Assembly (NCBI RefSeq): GCF_946885855.1
Contig: NZ_CAMPHH010000107.1
Span: forward strand, 1-10,685
Direction: 5' to 3'
Origin: an uncultured Actinotalea sp.
Lineage (GTDB): Bacteria; Actinomycetota; Actinomycetes; Actinomycetales; Cellulomonadaceae
Length of the DNA stretch: 10,685 nt
Positions 1-5,899 of the stretch are shown one piece after another; position 1 is the first letter of the stretch, and the number at the start of each line of letters is the position of its first letter. A program made the position numbers and the translations under genes. The notes under the pieces were generated by a model that worked only from the letters and a program-made list of their open reading frames with translations, had not been told where the DNA came from and searched no databases.

Positions 1-761
1 GTCTCGACGAACTCCTCGATGTCGGGGTGGTCGACGTCGAGGACGACCATCTTCGCCGCCCGGCGGGTGGCACCGCCGGACTTGATCGTCCCGGCGGAGG
101 CGTCCGCCCCACGCATGAACGAGATCGGACCGCTCGCCGTGCCGCCGGAGGACAGCAGTTCCCTGGAGGAGCGGATGCGGGACAGGTTCAGGCCGGCGCC
201 GGAGCCGCCCTTGAAGATCATCCCCTCCTCGCGGTACCAGTTGAGGATCGACTCCATCGTGTCGTCGACGGAGAGGATGAAGCAGGCGCTCACCTGCTGC
301 GGCGACGGCGTGCCGACGTTGAACCAGACGGGGCTGTTGAAGGAGAACACCTGGTGCAGCAGCATCCAGGTCAGCTCGTGCTCGAAGACGGCCGCGTCCT
401 CGTCGCTCGTGAAGTAGCCGTGGTCCCGTCCGGCCTTGGTGTAGGTCAGGACGACGCGGTCGATGAGCTGCTTGAGGCTCCACTCGCGGTGCGGGGTGCC
501 GACGGCACCACGGAAGTACTTCGTGGTGACGATCGTCGTCGCGTTCATCGACCACGAGTCGGGGAACTCGACGCCCTTCTGCTCGAAGATCGTCTCGCCC
601 GTCTTCCAGTTGGTCTGGGTGACGTCGCGGCGCTCCCAGGTCACCTCGTCGTACGGGTGCACACCCGCGGTGGTGAAGACGCGCTCCACGCTCAGGCCGC
701 GCTTGCGACCCTTGCCCGCGCGGCCGGCCGACCGGCCCGTGCTCTCCGACGTCTCTGTCAT
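1..761 (-). CDS. nrdJ: Class II (adenosylcobalamin-dependent) ribonucleotide reductase, N-terminal part
   Basis: Reduces ribonucleotides to deoxyribonucleotides in the cytosol, using adenosylcobalamin as radical source. The first 253 residues are visible and the rest lies beyond the left edge; family members have roughly 950 residues in actinobacteria. Visible family marks are a SACFILSVDD segment containing the first redox-active cysteine (C160), a GGSGAGLNLSRIR segment at 185-197, GPISFMRGAD at 211-220, and KMVVLDVDHPDI at 237-248. The N-terminus is a short basic, low-complexity leader (residues 1-22). The ATG at 761 is preceded by a strong Shine-Dalgarno (GGGGAGGA, 764-771). An in-frame ATG at 827 would add 22 residues but has a poor ribosome site, so 761 is preferred. 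The gene has its own control region (NrdR and DnaA sites) and no B12 riboswitch was seen in front of it. It sits downstream of a B12-controlled uptake operon, which suits its cofactor need. Confidence 0.93.
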   Translation of the reverse strand, partial: MTETSESTGRSAGRAGKGRKRGLSVERVFTTAGVHPYDEVTWERRDVTQTNWKTGETIFEQKGVEFPDSWSMNATTIVTTKYFRGAVGTPHREWSLKQLIDRVVLTYTKAGRDHGYFTSDEDAAVFEHELTWMLLHQVFSFNSPVWFNVGTPSPQQVSACFILSVDDTMESILNWYREEGMIFKGGSGAGLNLSRIRSSRELLSSGGTASGPISFMRGADASAGTIKSGGATRRAAKMVVLDVDHPDIEEFVE

Positions 762-922
762 GTGTTCCTCCCCGGGAGCCAGGTCGCGCGTCCCGCGGCG
801 ACCGTGGTGTGGTGCTGGCTGGTTCATGGGTCCGACTGCGTGCCCGGCGCCGGCCGCCGGTGCTCCGCGCCGGCGTCGAGGCCGTCGTGGGGGCGGGGGC
901 GGGAGCTCCTCGCGCACGGAGC

Positions 923-928
923 AACTTA
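923..928 (-). promoter_or_regulatory. Candidate -10 element of the nrdJ promoter
   Basis: TAAGTT on the minus strand fits the actinobacterial TANNNT pattern and would start transcription near 916, leaving a leader of about 155 bases. At 17-18 bases upstream there is no good -35 hexamer; the strong NrdR box covers that position instead. This arrangement is compatible with repression by NrdR through blocking of the -35 region. Assigned by eye only. Confidence 0.3.
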
Positions 929-939
929 CACCGGTGCAA

Positions 940-955
940 CCACTAGATGTAGTGC
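940..955. promoter_or_regulatory. NrdR box 1 (strong match)
   Basis: The 16 bases CCACTAGATGTAGTGC match the known NrdR consensus acaCwAtATaTwGtgt at every core position (C-w-A-n-A-T-n-T-w-G) and are near-palindromic. NrdR is the ATP/dATP-sensing zinc-ribbon repressor of ribonucleotide reductase genes. The box lies about 180 bases upstream of the nrdJ start, beside the candidate promoter. No nrdR gene lies in this window, so the repressor would be encoded elsewhere. Confidence 0.75.
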
Positions 956-970
956 CGGCATTCCCTTTCA

Positions 971-986
971 CCCCCAGTCCTGGTGG
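971..986. promoter_or_regulatory. NrdR box 2 (degenerate match)
   Basis: CCCCCAGTCCTGGTGG keeps the outer C-n-A and T-n-G core of the NrdR consensus but not the central AT. Its centre is 31 bp from that of the strong box, the three-helical-turn spacing characteristic of paired NrdR boxes in bacteria. The spacing is the main support, since the sequence alone would be a weak call. Confidence 0.5.
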
Positions 987-989
987 TGC

Positions 990-1034
990 TTGTCCACAGG
1001 CTGCGGCGTTGCCGCAGGTCGGGACTGTGGATGC
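990..1034. promoter_or_regulatory. DnaA box in a nested inverted repeat
   Basis: TTGTCCACA at 990-998 is the standard actinobacterial DnaA box (TTRTCCACA). A second, inverted copy with two mismatches (TGTGGATGC) lies at 1026-1034. The shared arms TCCACAG (993-999) and CTGTGGA (1025-1031) are perfectly complementary. They flank an inner perfect hairpin CTGCGGC-GTT-GCCGCAG (1001-1017). The element starts four bases from NrdR box 2. DnaA is known to act at nrd promoters in E. coli, but a role here is inference. There are too few boxes for a replication origin. Confidence 0.45.
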
Positions 1035-1069
1035 GGAGCCGGGCTGTGCACGAGCCGGTGGACGGGGCG

Positions 1070-1096
1070 AAAAACTCGTCGGCGTGTCGTGCCGAC
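1070..1096 (-). terminator. Rho-independent terminator of the ECF operon
   Basis: On the minus strand a perfect 6-bp stem GTCGGC / GCCGAC with a 7-base loop (1096-1078) is followed after GAG by TTTTT (1074-1070). It lies 54 bases after the stop codon of the S-component gene, in the direction of that operon. It separates the operon from nrdJ, which is on the same strand. U-tracts are uncommon in this GC-rich window, which strengthens the call. Confidence 0.7.
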
Positions 1097-1108
1097 GTCG
1101 GCGTGTCG
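1078..1108. repeat. 12-bp direct repeat overlapping the terminator
   Basis: GTCGGCGTGTCG occurs at 1078-1089 and again at 1097-1108, with a 19-base period. The junction forms a perfect 12-bp palindrome GCCGACGTCGGC (1091-1102), which competes with the terminator stem. It may be a small local duplication. Confidence 0.6.
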
Positions 1109-1150
1109 GGTCCCGGACGGTGCGCGATCACCCGCGGGCTCGGCGTGGCG

Positions 1151-1996
1151 TCAGGGAGGTGTCGCGGGCGTCGCGGGGTCCGCGGCAGCGGCCCGCGCCG
1201 GGACGAACGCCGCGCGGGTCGCCGTCCGCCGCAGGGCGAGGAGGAGGGGGCGGCCCAGGAGGGCGACGCCCACCACGGTGGTGACGGCGCGGCCCACGTC
1301 CCAGCCGAGCGACGTGGTCGCCGTGTAGAGGGCGAACCGCTGGAGGTTCTCCACCACCGGCGCGCCCGCGACGAACGACACCGCCGTGCCGCCCCCGAGC
1401 TGGAAGGGCCAGAACGCGAGGTTCATGAGCAGGCCGAAGGCGAGGGCGGCGACGGCGCCGTACGCGGCGAGCGCCACGACCTCGCCGGCTCCCCGGAGCC
1501 GGCGGGGGAGCAGCCCGGCGCCGAGCCCCACCCAGGAGGCGGCGAGCATCTGGAACGGCAGCCACGGCCCGACGCCGCCGGTGAGCAGCGCGGACGTGAG
1601 GATGGTCGTCGAGCCGAGGGCGAAGCCGAAGCCGGGACCCAGGACGCGCGCCCCGAGCACGATCACGACGAACACGAGCTCCACCCCGGCCGTCCCCGCG
1701 GAGAGCGGGCGCACCACCGCCCCGACGGCCGAGAGCAGACCGAGGACCGCCACGCCCTTGGCGTCCAGGCCGCCGTCGGCGAGCGCCGTGAGGACGACCG
1801 CGAGGACGCCGAGGAGGACGAGCGCGAGGACCAGCGGTGCCTGCGTCGCGTCGGACAGCCCGGCGCCGGGGCTGACGAGCAGCGGCCAGGTGAAGGCGAG
1901 CAGGCCGGTCGCCGACGCCACGGCGAGCGCCGCCGCGGTGCGCCGCGGGACCGCCACCACGCGCGGGTCCGCGGCGACGGCCGCGCCCGAGCTCAC
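1151..1996 (-). CDS. ECF transporter substrate-binding (S) component, predicted corrinoid-specific
   Basis: A 281-residue integral membrane protein, the expected substrate-capturing subunit of the ECF transporter encoded by the two genes before it. Hydrophobic segments fall near 21-41, 54-72, 81-96, 106-126, 128-141, 145-163, 175-193 and 228-250. A conserved-looking run (residues 88-163) includes VRPLSAGTAG, LGARVLGPGFGF and GVGPWLPFQM. I recognise this pattern from actinobacterial ECF S components of the group called CbrT in comparative genomics. The C-terminal tail is alanine/proline-rich. The GTG start at 1996 overlaps the ATPase stop in a GTGA, implying translational coupling. Substrate identity rests on the cobalamin riboswitch upstream of the operon and on the neighbouring B12 genes, not on visible binding residues. 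It is the last gene, followed by a U-tract terminator. Confidence 0.82.
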   Translation of the reverse strand: MSSGAAVAADPRVVAVPRRTAAALAVASATGLLAFTWPLLVSPGAGLSDATQAPLVLALVLLGVLAVVLTALADGGLDAKGVAVLGLLSAVGAVVRPLSAGTAGVELVFVVIVLGARVLGPGFGFALGSTTILTSALLTGGVGPWLPFQMLAASWVGLGAGLLPRRLRGAGEVVALAAYGAVAALAFGLLMNLAFWPFQLGGGTAVSFVAGAPVVENLQRFALYTATTSLGWDVGRAVTTVVGVALLGRPLLLALRRTATRAAFVPARAAAADPATPATPP

Positions 1997-3624
1997 GCCG
2001 TCACCGCCAGGGCGGCGGCGACGTCGCCGACGGTGAGCAGCTCCGCCGGGTGCAGGATCCGGGCGACCTGGGGCGCGAACGTCGGCGACGCCACGAGCAC
2101 CTCCCGCGCCGGGCCGTCGGCCACCAGCTCGCCGTCGGCGAGCACCGCGACCCGGTCGGCGCACTCGGCGACGAACTCGACGTCGTGGCTGGACAGGACG
2201 ACGGCGCCGCCGGCGGCCGTGTGCGCCGCGAGCGCGTCGCGCAGGCGCCTCTTGGCGGCGTAGTCGAGCCCCCGTGTGGGCTCGTCGAGGAGCAGGACCG
2301 CGGGCCGGGCGGCGAGCTGGACGGCCAGCACGAGCCCGAGGCGCTGGCCCTCGGACAGGTCGCGGGGGTGCGCGTCGGCCCGGACCGGGCCGGTGAGCCG
2401 GTGCAGCAACGCCTCGGTCGTGCCCGCCGGGGCACCCGCCTGCCGGTCACCCTCGGCGCACTCCGCGGCGACCGTCGGGAGGTAGAGCAGCAGCTGCGGG
2501 TCCTGCGGCACGAGCGCCACGCGTCGGCGCAGGTCCGCGGGGGACAGGCGGGTCGGGTCCGCGCCGTCGAGGAGGACGCGACCGGCGGACCGCGGTCCGG
2601 CACCGTGCAGCGCCCACAGCAGGGACGTCTTGCCCGCGCCGTTGCGGCCCATGAGAGCGAGCGTCCGACCGGCGGGCACGCACAGGTCCACCCCGCGCAC
2701 CGCCGGCACCCGACCGTGCCGGACGTGCACGCCGACGGCGTCCAGGAGCGGCCGCGCCGGGCGGCCGGCGGACGCGACGTCGCCCGCCGGCCCGGGCACC
2801 GATGACGGGGACGCGGTGAGGCGGTCCCGCAGCGGGGCCGCGCGGCGGCGCGCGTCGCGGACGCTGAGGGGCAGGGGCGACCAGCCCGCGAGCCGCCCGA
2901 GCTCGACGATCGGCGGGGCCACCGGGCTGTCCTGCAGCAGGTCGGCGGGGTCGCCGTGCCGGACGGTGCCGTCGGGGCGGAGCACGACGACGCGGTCCGC
3001 GTACTGGACCACGCGCTCGAGGCGGTGCTCCGCGAGGAGCACGGTCAGCCCGAGGTCGTGGACCAGGCGGGTCAGCGCCGAGAGCACCTCCTCCGCAGCC
3101 GACGGGTCCAGGGCGGACGTGGGCTCGTCGAGTACGAGGACGCGCGGGTGGGAGGCCAGCACGGCGCCGATCGCGACGCGCTGCTGCTCCCCGCCGGACA
3201 GGTCCCCGAGGGGTCGGTGCCGCAGGGCGGCAAGCCCCATGAGGTCGACCACCTCCTCGACGCGCTTGCGCATGACCGCCGGCGGCAGCCCGAGCTGCTC
3301 CATGCCGTAGGCGAGCTCCTCCTCGACGCTGTCCGTCACGAACCCGTCGGCCGGGTGCTGCAGGACCACACCGACGACGTCGGCCAGGTCGCGCGGCGGG
3401 TGCGTGCGGGTGTCCCGTCCCGCGACGACCACCTCGCCCGCCAGCAGGCCGCCCGTGAAGTGCGGCACCAGCCCGCAGGCGGCCTTGAGCAGGGTCGACT
3501 TGCCCGAGCCGGTCGGCCCGACCACCAGGCACAGCTCGCCCTCCGGGACGTGCAGGTCCGCGTCCCGCAGGGCCGGGCCGCGTGCGCCGGGGTAGGTCAC
3601 GGTGACGTCGGTGAAGCGGATCAT
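1993..3624 (-). CDS. ECF transporter ATPase with two fused ABC domains (A-A')
   Basis: A 543-residue cytosolic ATPase that powers ECF import; two ABC modules normally made as separate proteins are joined in one chain. Domain 1 (about 1-250) has Walker A GPTGSGKST (36-44), Q-loop Q89, signature LSGGEQ (142-147), Walker B LVLDEP (163-168) and switch H200. A linker rich in Pro, Ala and Arg follows (about 250-290). Domain 2 (about 292-543) has Walker A GRNGAGKTS (326-334), Q374, signature LSEGQ (423-427), Walker B LLLDEPT and SSHD with H480. The second signature has Glu for the usual Gly. The ATG at 3624 overlaps the T-component stop in an ATGA. Upstream in-frame sequence is only a shadow of the T gene. 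The fused layout resembles the predicted cobalamin module ATPase (CbrU-like). Confidence 0.93.
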   Translation of the reverse strand: MIRFTDVTVTYPGARGPALRDADLHVPEGELCLVVGPTGSGKSTLLKAACGLVPHFTGGLLAGEVVVAGRDTRTHPPRDLADVVGVVLQHPADGFVTDSVEEELAYGMEQLGLPPAVMRKRVEEVVDLMGLAALRHRPLGDLSGGEQQRVAIGAVLASHPRVLVLDEPTSALDPSAAEEVLSALTRLVHDLGLTVLLAEHRLERVVQYADRVVVLRPDGTVRHGDPADLLQDSPVAPPIVELGRLAGWSPLPLSVRDARRRAAPLRDRLTASPSSVPGPAGDVASAGRPARPLLDAVGVHVRHGRVPAVRGVDLCVPAGRTLALMGRNGAGKTSLLWALHGAGPRSAGRVLLDGADPTRLSPADLRRRVALVPQDPQLLLYLPTVAAECAEGDRQAGAPAGTTEALLHRLTGPVRADAHPRDLSEGQRLGLVLAVQLAARPAVLLLDEPTRGLDYAAKRRLRDALAAHTAAGGAVVLSSHDVEFVAECADRVAVLADGELVADGPAREVLVASPTFAPQVARILHPAELLTVGDVAAALAVTA

Positions 3625-4799
3625 CGGGTCACCTCCGCGACCTGGTCCGGGCGCGCGGACGTCGGGACGGCACCGGGCGCCGCAGAGATCGCGGGTCGTC
3701 CCAGCGGGCTGCGGGCGGACCGGCGCCGGCGCCCCGGACGCGGGGTCCCACCGACGGCGTGCCCGGGTGCCGGGGCGAGGAGCGCGGGTGCGGCGGCCAG
3801 CAGGACCGCCACGAGCGCCACCGGGGGCAGCGACGGCCAGCCGAGCGGGCTGAGCGAAGGGTCCAGGGCCGCGGGGTCGGTCGCGGTGACGGCCACGAGC
3901 AGGCCGCCGGCCAGCGCGCCGCTGCCGGCGACGAGCGTGGCCCGCACGTCCCAGCGCTCCGGCCGGTACCGGGTGCGCCGGACGCGGCGGCCGGCGAGCA
4001 CCCCGCCGACCACCGCCGCCGCCGCGCCCACCGCGAGCAGGGGCAGGCCCAGCCACCCCGGCGACGTGCCGTCGAGCAGGCCGTACGTGCCGAGGACCGC
4101 GGCGAGCAGGGCGCCGAGCAGGAGGACGCCCACGCGCCGGTCGGAGGTCCCCGGGACGGCCCGCGCGTACCCGCGCGAGTCCATGGACGCGGCGAGCGCC
4201 ACGGAGCGGTCCAGCGCGTCGGTGAGCACGGGGAGGGCGACGGCCGGCAACGACCGCAGCCCGCGCGGAACCGTGCCCCGCAGCCGCTGCGCCCGGCGGA
4301 CCTGCGCGGCGGAGGTCACCAGCTGCGGGGTCACGCTCATGGCGATGACGACCGCCGTGCTCAGCTGGTGCAGCGCCGCCGGGAGGCTGCGCAGCGCCCT
4401 GCGCGGGTTCGCGAGCGCGTTCGCCGCGCCGAAGCAGATGACCAGCGCCGCCAGCCGCAGCCCGCCGTAGACCGCCACGAGCAGACCGGTGAGCGTGACG
4501 GGGCCGAGGAGCTCGACGGAGACCGCCCACGCGGGCAGCGGGACGCGGGGCAGGTCCAGGAGGACCACCCCGGGCGTCTTGATCCCGACGACGACGTAGA
4601 ACACGACGCGGACGACGACGATGCACGCCCCCAGCGCGAGGTACCACCGGAACGCGCGGCCCCACGGGGCGTCCTCACGACGCGCCATGACGACCAGCGT
4701 CGCCGCGGCCACGAGGAGGCCGATGACGACCGGGTTCGTGGTGCGGGTCGTGGCGACCACGAGCCCGAGGGCCCAGGCCCACCACGCCAGGGGGTGCAT
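3621..4799 (-). CDS. ECF transporter transmembrane (T) component
   Basis: A 392-residue membrane scaffold that couples the ATPase to the S component (EcfT/CbiQ family). The N-terminal half is strongly hydrophobic (segments near 5-17, 22-38, 53-72, 97-121, 143-161). The two arginine-containing coupling motifs of T components are visible as QRLRG (171-175) and DSRGY (207-211) and should contact the ATPase grooves. Beyond residue 225 there are further hydrophobic stretches (225-241, 248-269, 288-305, 325-343). An Arg/Pro-rich tail makes it longer than the common 250-270 residue family length. The ATG at 4799 follows the surface-protein stop by 11 bases. The ribosome site is weak (GGCGGCG), so coupling to the previous gene is likely. 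A much longer open frame continues upstream to 5708 but is a shadow of the previous gene. Confidence 0.88.
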   Translation of the reverse strand: MHPLAWWAWALGLVVATTRTTNPVVIGLLVAAATLVVMARREDAPWGRAFRWYLALGACIVVVRVVFYVVVGIKTPGVVLLDLPRVPLPAWAVSVELLGPVTLTGLLVAVYGGLRLAALVICFGAANALANPRRALRSLPAALHQLSTAVVIAMSVTPQLVTSAAQVRRAQRLRGTVPRGLRSLPAVALPVLTDALDRSVALAASMDSRGYARAVPGTSDRRVGVLLLGALLAAVLGTYGLLDGTSPGWLGLPLLAVGAAAAVVGGVLAGRRVRRTRYRPERWDVRATLVAGSGALAGGLLVAVTATDPAALDPSLSPLGWPSLPPVALVAVLLAAAPALLAPAPGHAVGGTPRPGRRRRSARSPLGRPAISAAPGAVPTSARPDQVAEVTR

Positions 4800-4810
4800 C
4801 GTCGCCGCCG

Positions 4811-5572
4811 TCAGGAGGTGACGTCGTCGGCGTCGTCGGGCGTGGCGCGGCGGCGTGCCACGACCACGGCCGCCACCGCGAGCACGCCCAGCAGGCCGAT
4901 CCCTGCGAGCAGCGGCACGGCCGGGCCCGCGGCGTCGTCGTCGGCGGCGGTCCCCGGTGCGCCCGTGTCCTCGACGGTCTCGGTGGAGGGCTCCGGCGCC
5001 GGGTCCGCGGGCCCGTCGTCCTCCGCCGTGGGCGCCGGGTCGGCAGGTGCCTCCGCGGCGACGATCGGCAGGGCCACCTCGGGTCCGGCGCTCCCGTCGC
5101 CCCAGCGCCAGCCCTCGACCGCGCCCGGGACGGTGACCGCGGTGTCGGAGCCCTCCGCGTACATCGTCCAGGTGTCCGCGCCCGGCTCGGCGTACCAGTA
5201 CGACCAGTACTCGCCGGTGAACTCGGTCGGGCACGGGTCGGGCTGGCCGTCGACGGCGCAGACGAAGCCGGCGGCAGGGTCCCGGGTCTCGGTGAAGCCT
5301 GCGGCGATCAGGGCCTCGGTCCCGGTGACGCCGCCCTCGGGCGCGCACCCGGCCTCGAGGGTGCCGCCCAGGGCGGTCGCGTCCACCACGACCGTCACGC
5401 CGTCGGCGTCGGTGCACGCGCCCTCGAGGGGCGCGGCGTCCGCAGCGCCGACGACGGCAGCAGCGGTGGTGGGAGCAGCGGTGGCCGGCAGCGCGAGCAG
5501 CGCCGTGCCGGGCGCGGCCAGGACGATCGCCGTGACGGCGGCGGTTCGCAGGGGGTGGGTCGTGCGGAGCAC
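4811..5572 (-). CDS. Secreted, membrane-anchored protein of the B12-regulated ECF operon, candidate corrinoid-binding
   Basis: First gene of the ECF operon, 253 residues. A basic start and a hydrophobic stretch (11-30) ending in LPATAAP look like a Sec signal peptide. The mature part (about 33-165) has four cysteines (53, 76, 105, 114), enough for two disulfides. It also has an aromatic patch GEYWSYWYAEPGADTW (120-135) and VEGWRWGDG (152-160). An acidic Pro/Ala/Glu linker (about 171-215) precedes a C-terminal membrane helix (218-239) with a following ARRR stop. There is no LPXTG motif. The order 'YW...', then 'V.PG.VEGWRW' recalls the DUF4430 / transcobalamin beta-domain fold; this likeness is by eye and unproven. 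With the riboswitch and ECF genes it probably captures substrate outside the membrane. The GTG start at 5572 is chosen because AAAGAGG lies 5 bases before it and the signal peptide follows at once; a GTG at 5611 lacks such support. Confidence 0.85.
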   Translation of the reverse strand: MLRTTHPLRTAAVTAIVLAAPGTALLALPATAAPTTAAAVVGAADAAPLEGACTDADGVTVVVDATALGGTLEAGCAPEGGVTGTEALIAAGFTETRDPAAGFVCAVDGQPDPCPTEFTGEYWSYWYAEPGADTWTMYAEGSDTAVTVPGAVEGWRWGDGSAGPEVALPIVAAEAPADPAPTAEDDGPADPAPEPSTETVEDTGAPGTAADDDAAGPAVPLLAGIGLLGVLAVAAVVVARRRATPDDADDVTS

Positions 5573-5590
5573 GGATGCCTCTTTCTGAGC

Positions 5591-5666
5591 GGTCCGTGAC
5601 GGACCCGGCACCGGCGCCCGCCCCGGTGCCCGCTCCGCGGACCGCCGGGTCGCAGCGACGACCCGG
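5591..5666 (-). promoter_or_regulatory. Leader hairpin series between the riboswitch and the operon start
   Basis: Three perfect hairpins follow one another in the leader RNA. They are CCGGGTCG/CGACCCGG with a 6-base loop (5645-5666), GGCACCGG/CCGGTGCC with an 8-base loop (5607-5630), and GGTCCG/CGGACC with a 3-base loop (5591-5605). The last ends five bases before the AGAAAGAGG ribosome site (5578-5586). No U-tract follows any of them, so classical intrinsic termination is unlikely. They may form the expression platform, acting on translation or Rho access. Which alternative pairings occur cannot be told by eye. Confidence 0.5.
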
Positions 5667-5702
5667 GCTCCGTCCCGTATGCCTCGACGGTAGGAGCCTC
5701 TC

Positions 5703-5816
5703 GCCCACGGCAGGCGTTCCGGCTCGTCGGGACGGGTCCCGACCTACGGTTGCGGGTCAGCGCCGGCATCGGACCGGCTTCCCCTGCTCGCGGGTGTGGA
5801 GTGCCGACCGGTGGTC
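5703..5816 (-). promoter_or_regulatory. Cobalamin (B12) riboswitch aptamer
   Basis: Minus-strand RNA in the leader of the ECF operon. The conserved core is clear: GGGGAAG (5784-5778), then the P5-type hairpin GCCGG-TCCGATG-CCGGC (5778-5762), then GCTGACCCGC running into CCCGCAACCGTA (5761-5745). This is the B12-box core of the Rfam Cobalamin family. The 3' side has CCGGAACGCCTGCCG, matching the conserved ACCTGCC-type element. A P1 helix can form between CCACCGG (5814-5808) and CCGTGG (5710-5705), with one bulged C. A perfect stem GTCGGGAC/GTCCCGAC (5743-5726) fills the variable arm. The aptamer is compact. Adenosylcobalamin or a related corrinoid would be expected to repress the operon; limits are approximate to about 10 bases. 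Confidence 0.9.
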
Positions 5817-5826
5817 GGCACGACTC

Positions 5827-5832
5827 ACGCTA
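5827..5832 (-). promoter_or_regulatory. Candidate -10 element of the ECF operon
   Basis: TAGCGT on the minus strand fits TANNNT and would start the RNA near 5820, just ahead of the riboswitch aptamer. No convincing -35 hexamer was found at 16-19 bases upstream. The support is mainly its position. Confidence 0.35.
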
Positions 5833-5899
5833 CTCCCCACGAGGCCTGCGAGGATGCGAACGGCGCGTCGTCACCGGGACGGGCGCGAAGGAGGTCAGC

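Larger units (their letters stand above)
762..1069 (-). other. nrdJ upstream region / long 5' leader
   Basis: This 308-base stretch has no convincing gene. Read on the minus strand it holds, in order, a DnaA-type nested inverted repeat (990-1034), two NrdR-box matches (971-986 and 940-955), a -10-like element (923-928), and about 150 bases of GC-rich leader ending in the nrdJ ribosome site at 764-771. The leader contains an in-frame upstream ATG (825-827). Open frames crossing it on the plus strand are arginine- and glycine-rich and look like codon-bias shadows. Confidence 0.6.

Noticed and set aside
990..1034. A replication origin
   Set aside because: Only one good DnaA box plus one degenerate copy, no AT-rich unwinding region, and no dnaA/dnaN genes nearby.
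762..1069. A B12 riboswitch upstream of nrdJ
   Set aside because: No GGGAA / CCCGCAACnGT core was found on the minus strand; the region instead holds NrdR and DnaA sites.
27..2263. Long plus-strand open frames across the nrdJ, intergenic and S-component region
   Set aside because: They are Arg/Gly/Ala/Pro-rich, have no recognisable domains, and lie opposite clear genes; such frames are expected shadows at this GC content.
2956..5588. Long plus-strand frames opposite the ATPase, T-component and surface-protein genes
   Set aside because: Composition is biased and low-complexity, with no ribosome sites or motifs; the minus-strand genes explain the region fully.
5573..5611. GTG at 5611 as the surface-protein start
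   Set aside because: The GTG at 5572 has AAAGAGG at proper spacing and starts a clean signal peptide; the upstream codons lie in a leader hairpin.
3621..5708. A single 695-residue minus-strand protein fusing the surface region to the T component
   Set aside because: Upstream of the ATG at 4799 the frame is an Arg-rich shadow of the surface-protein gene and of the riboswitch, so it is not a real fusion.
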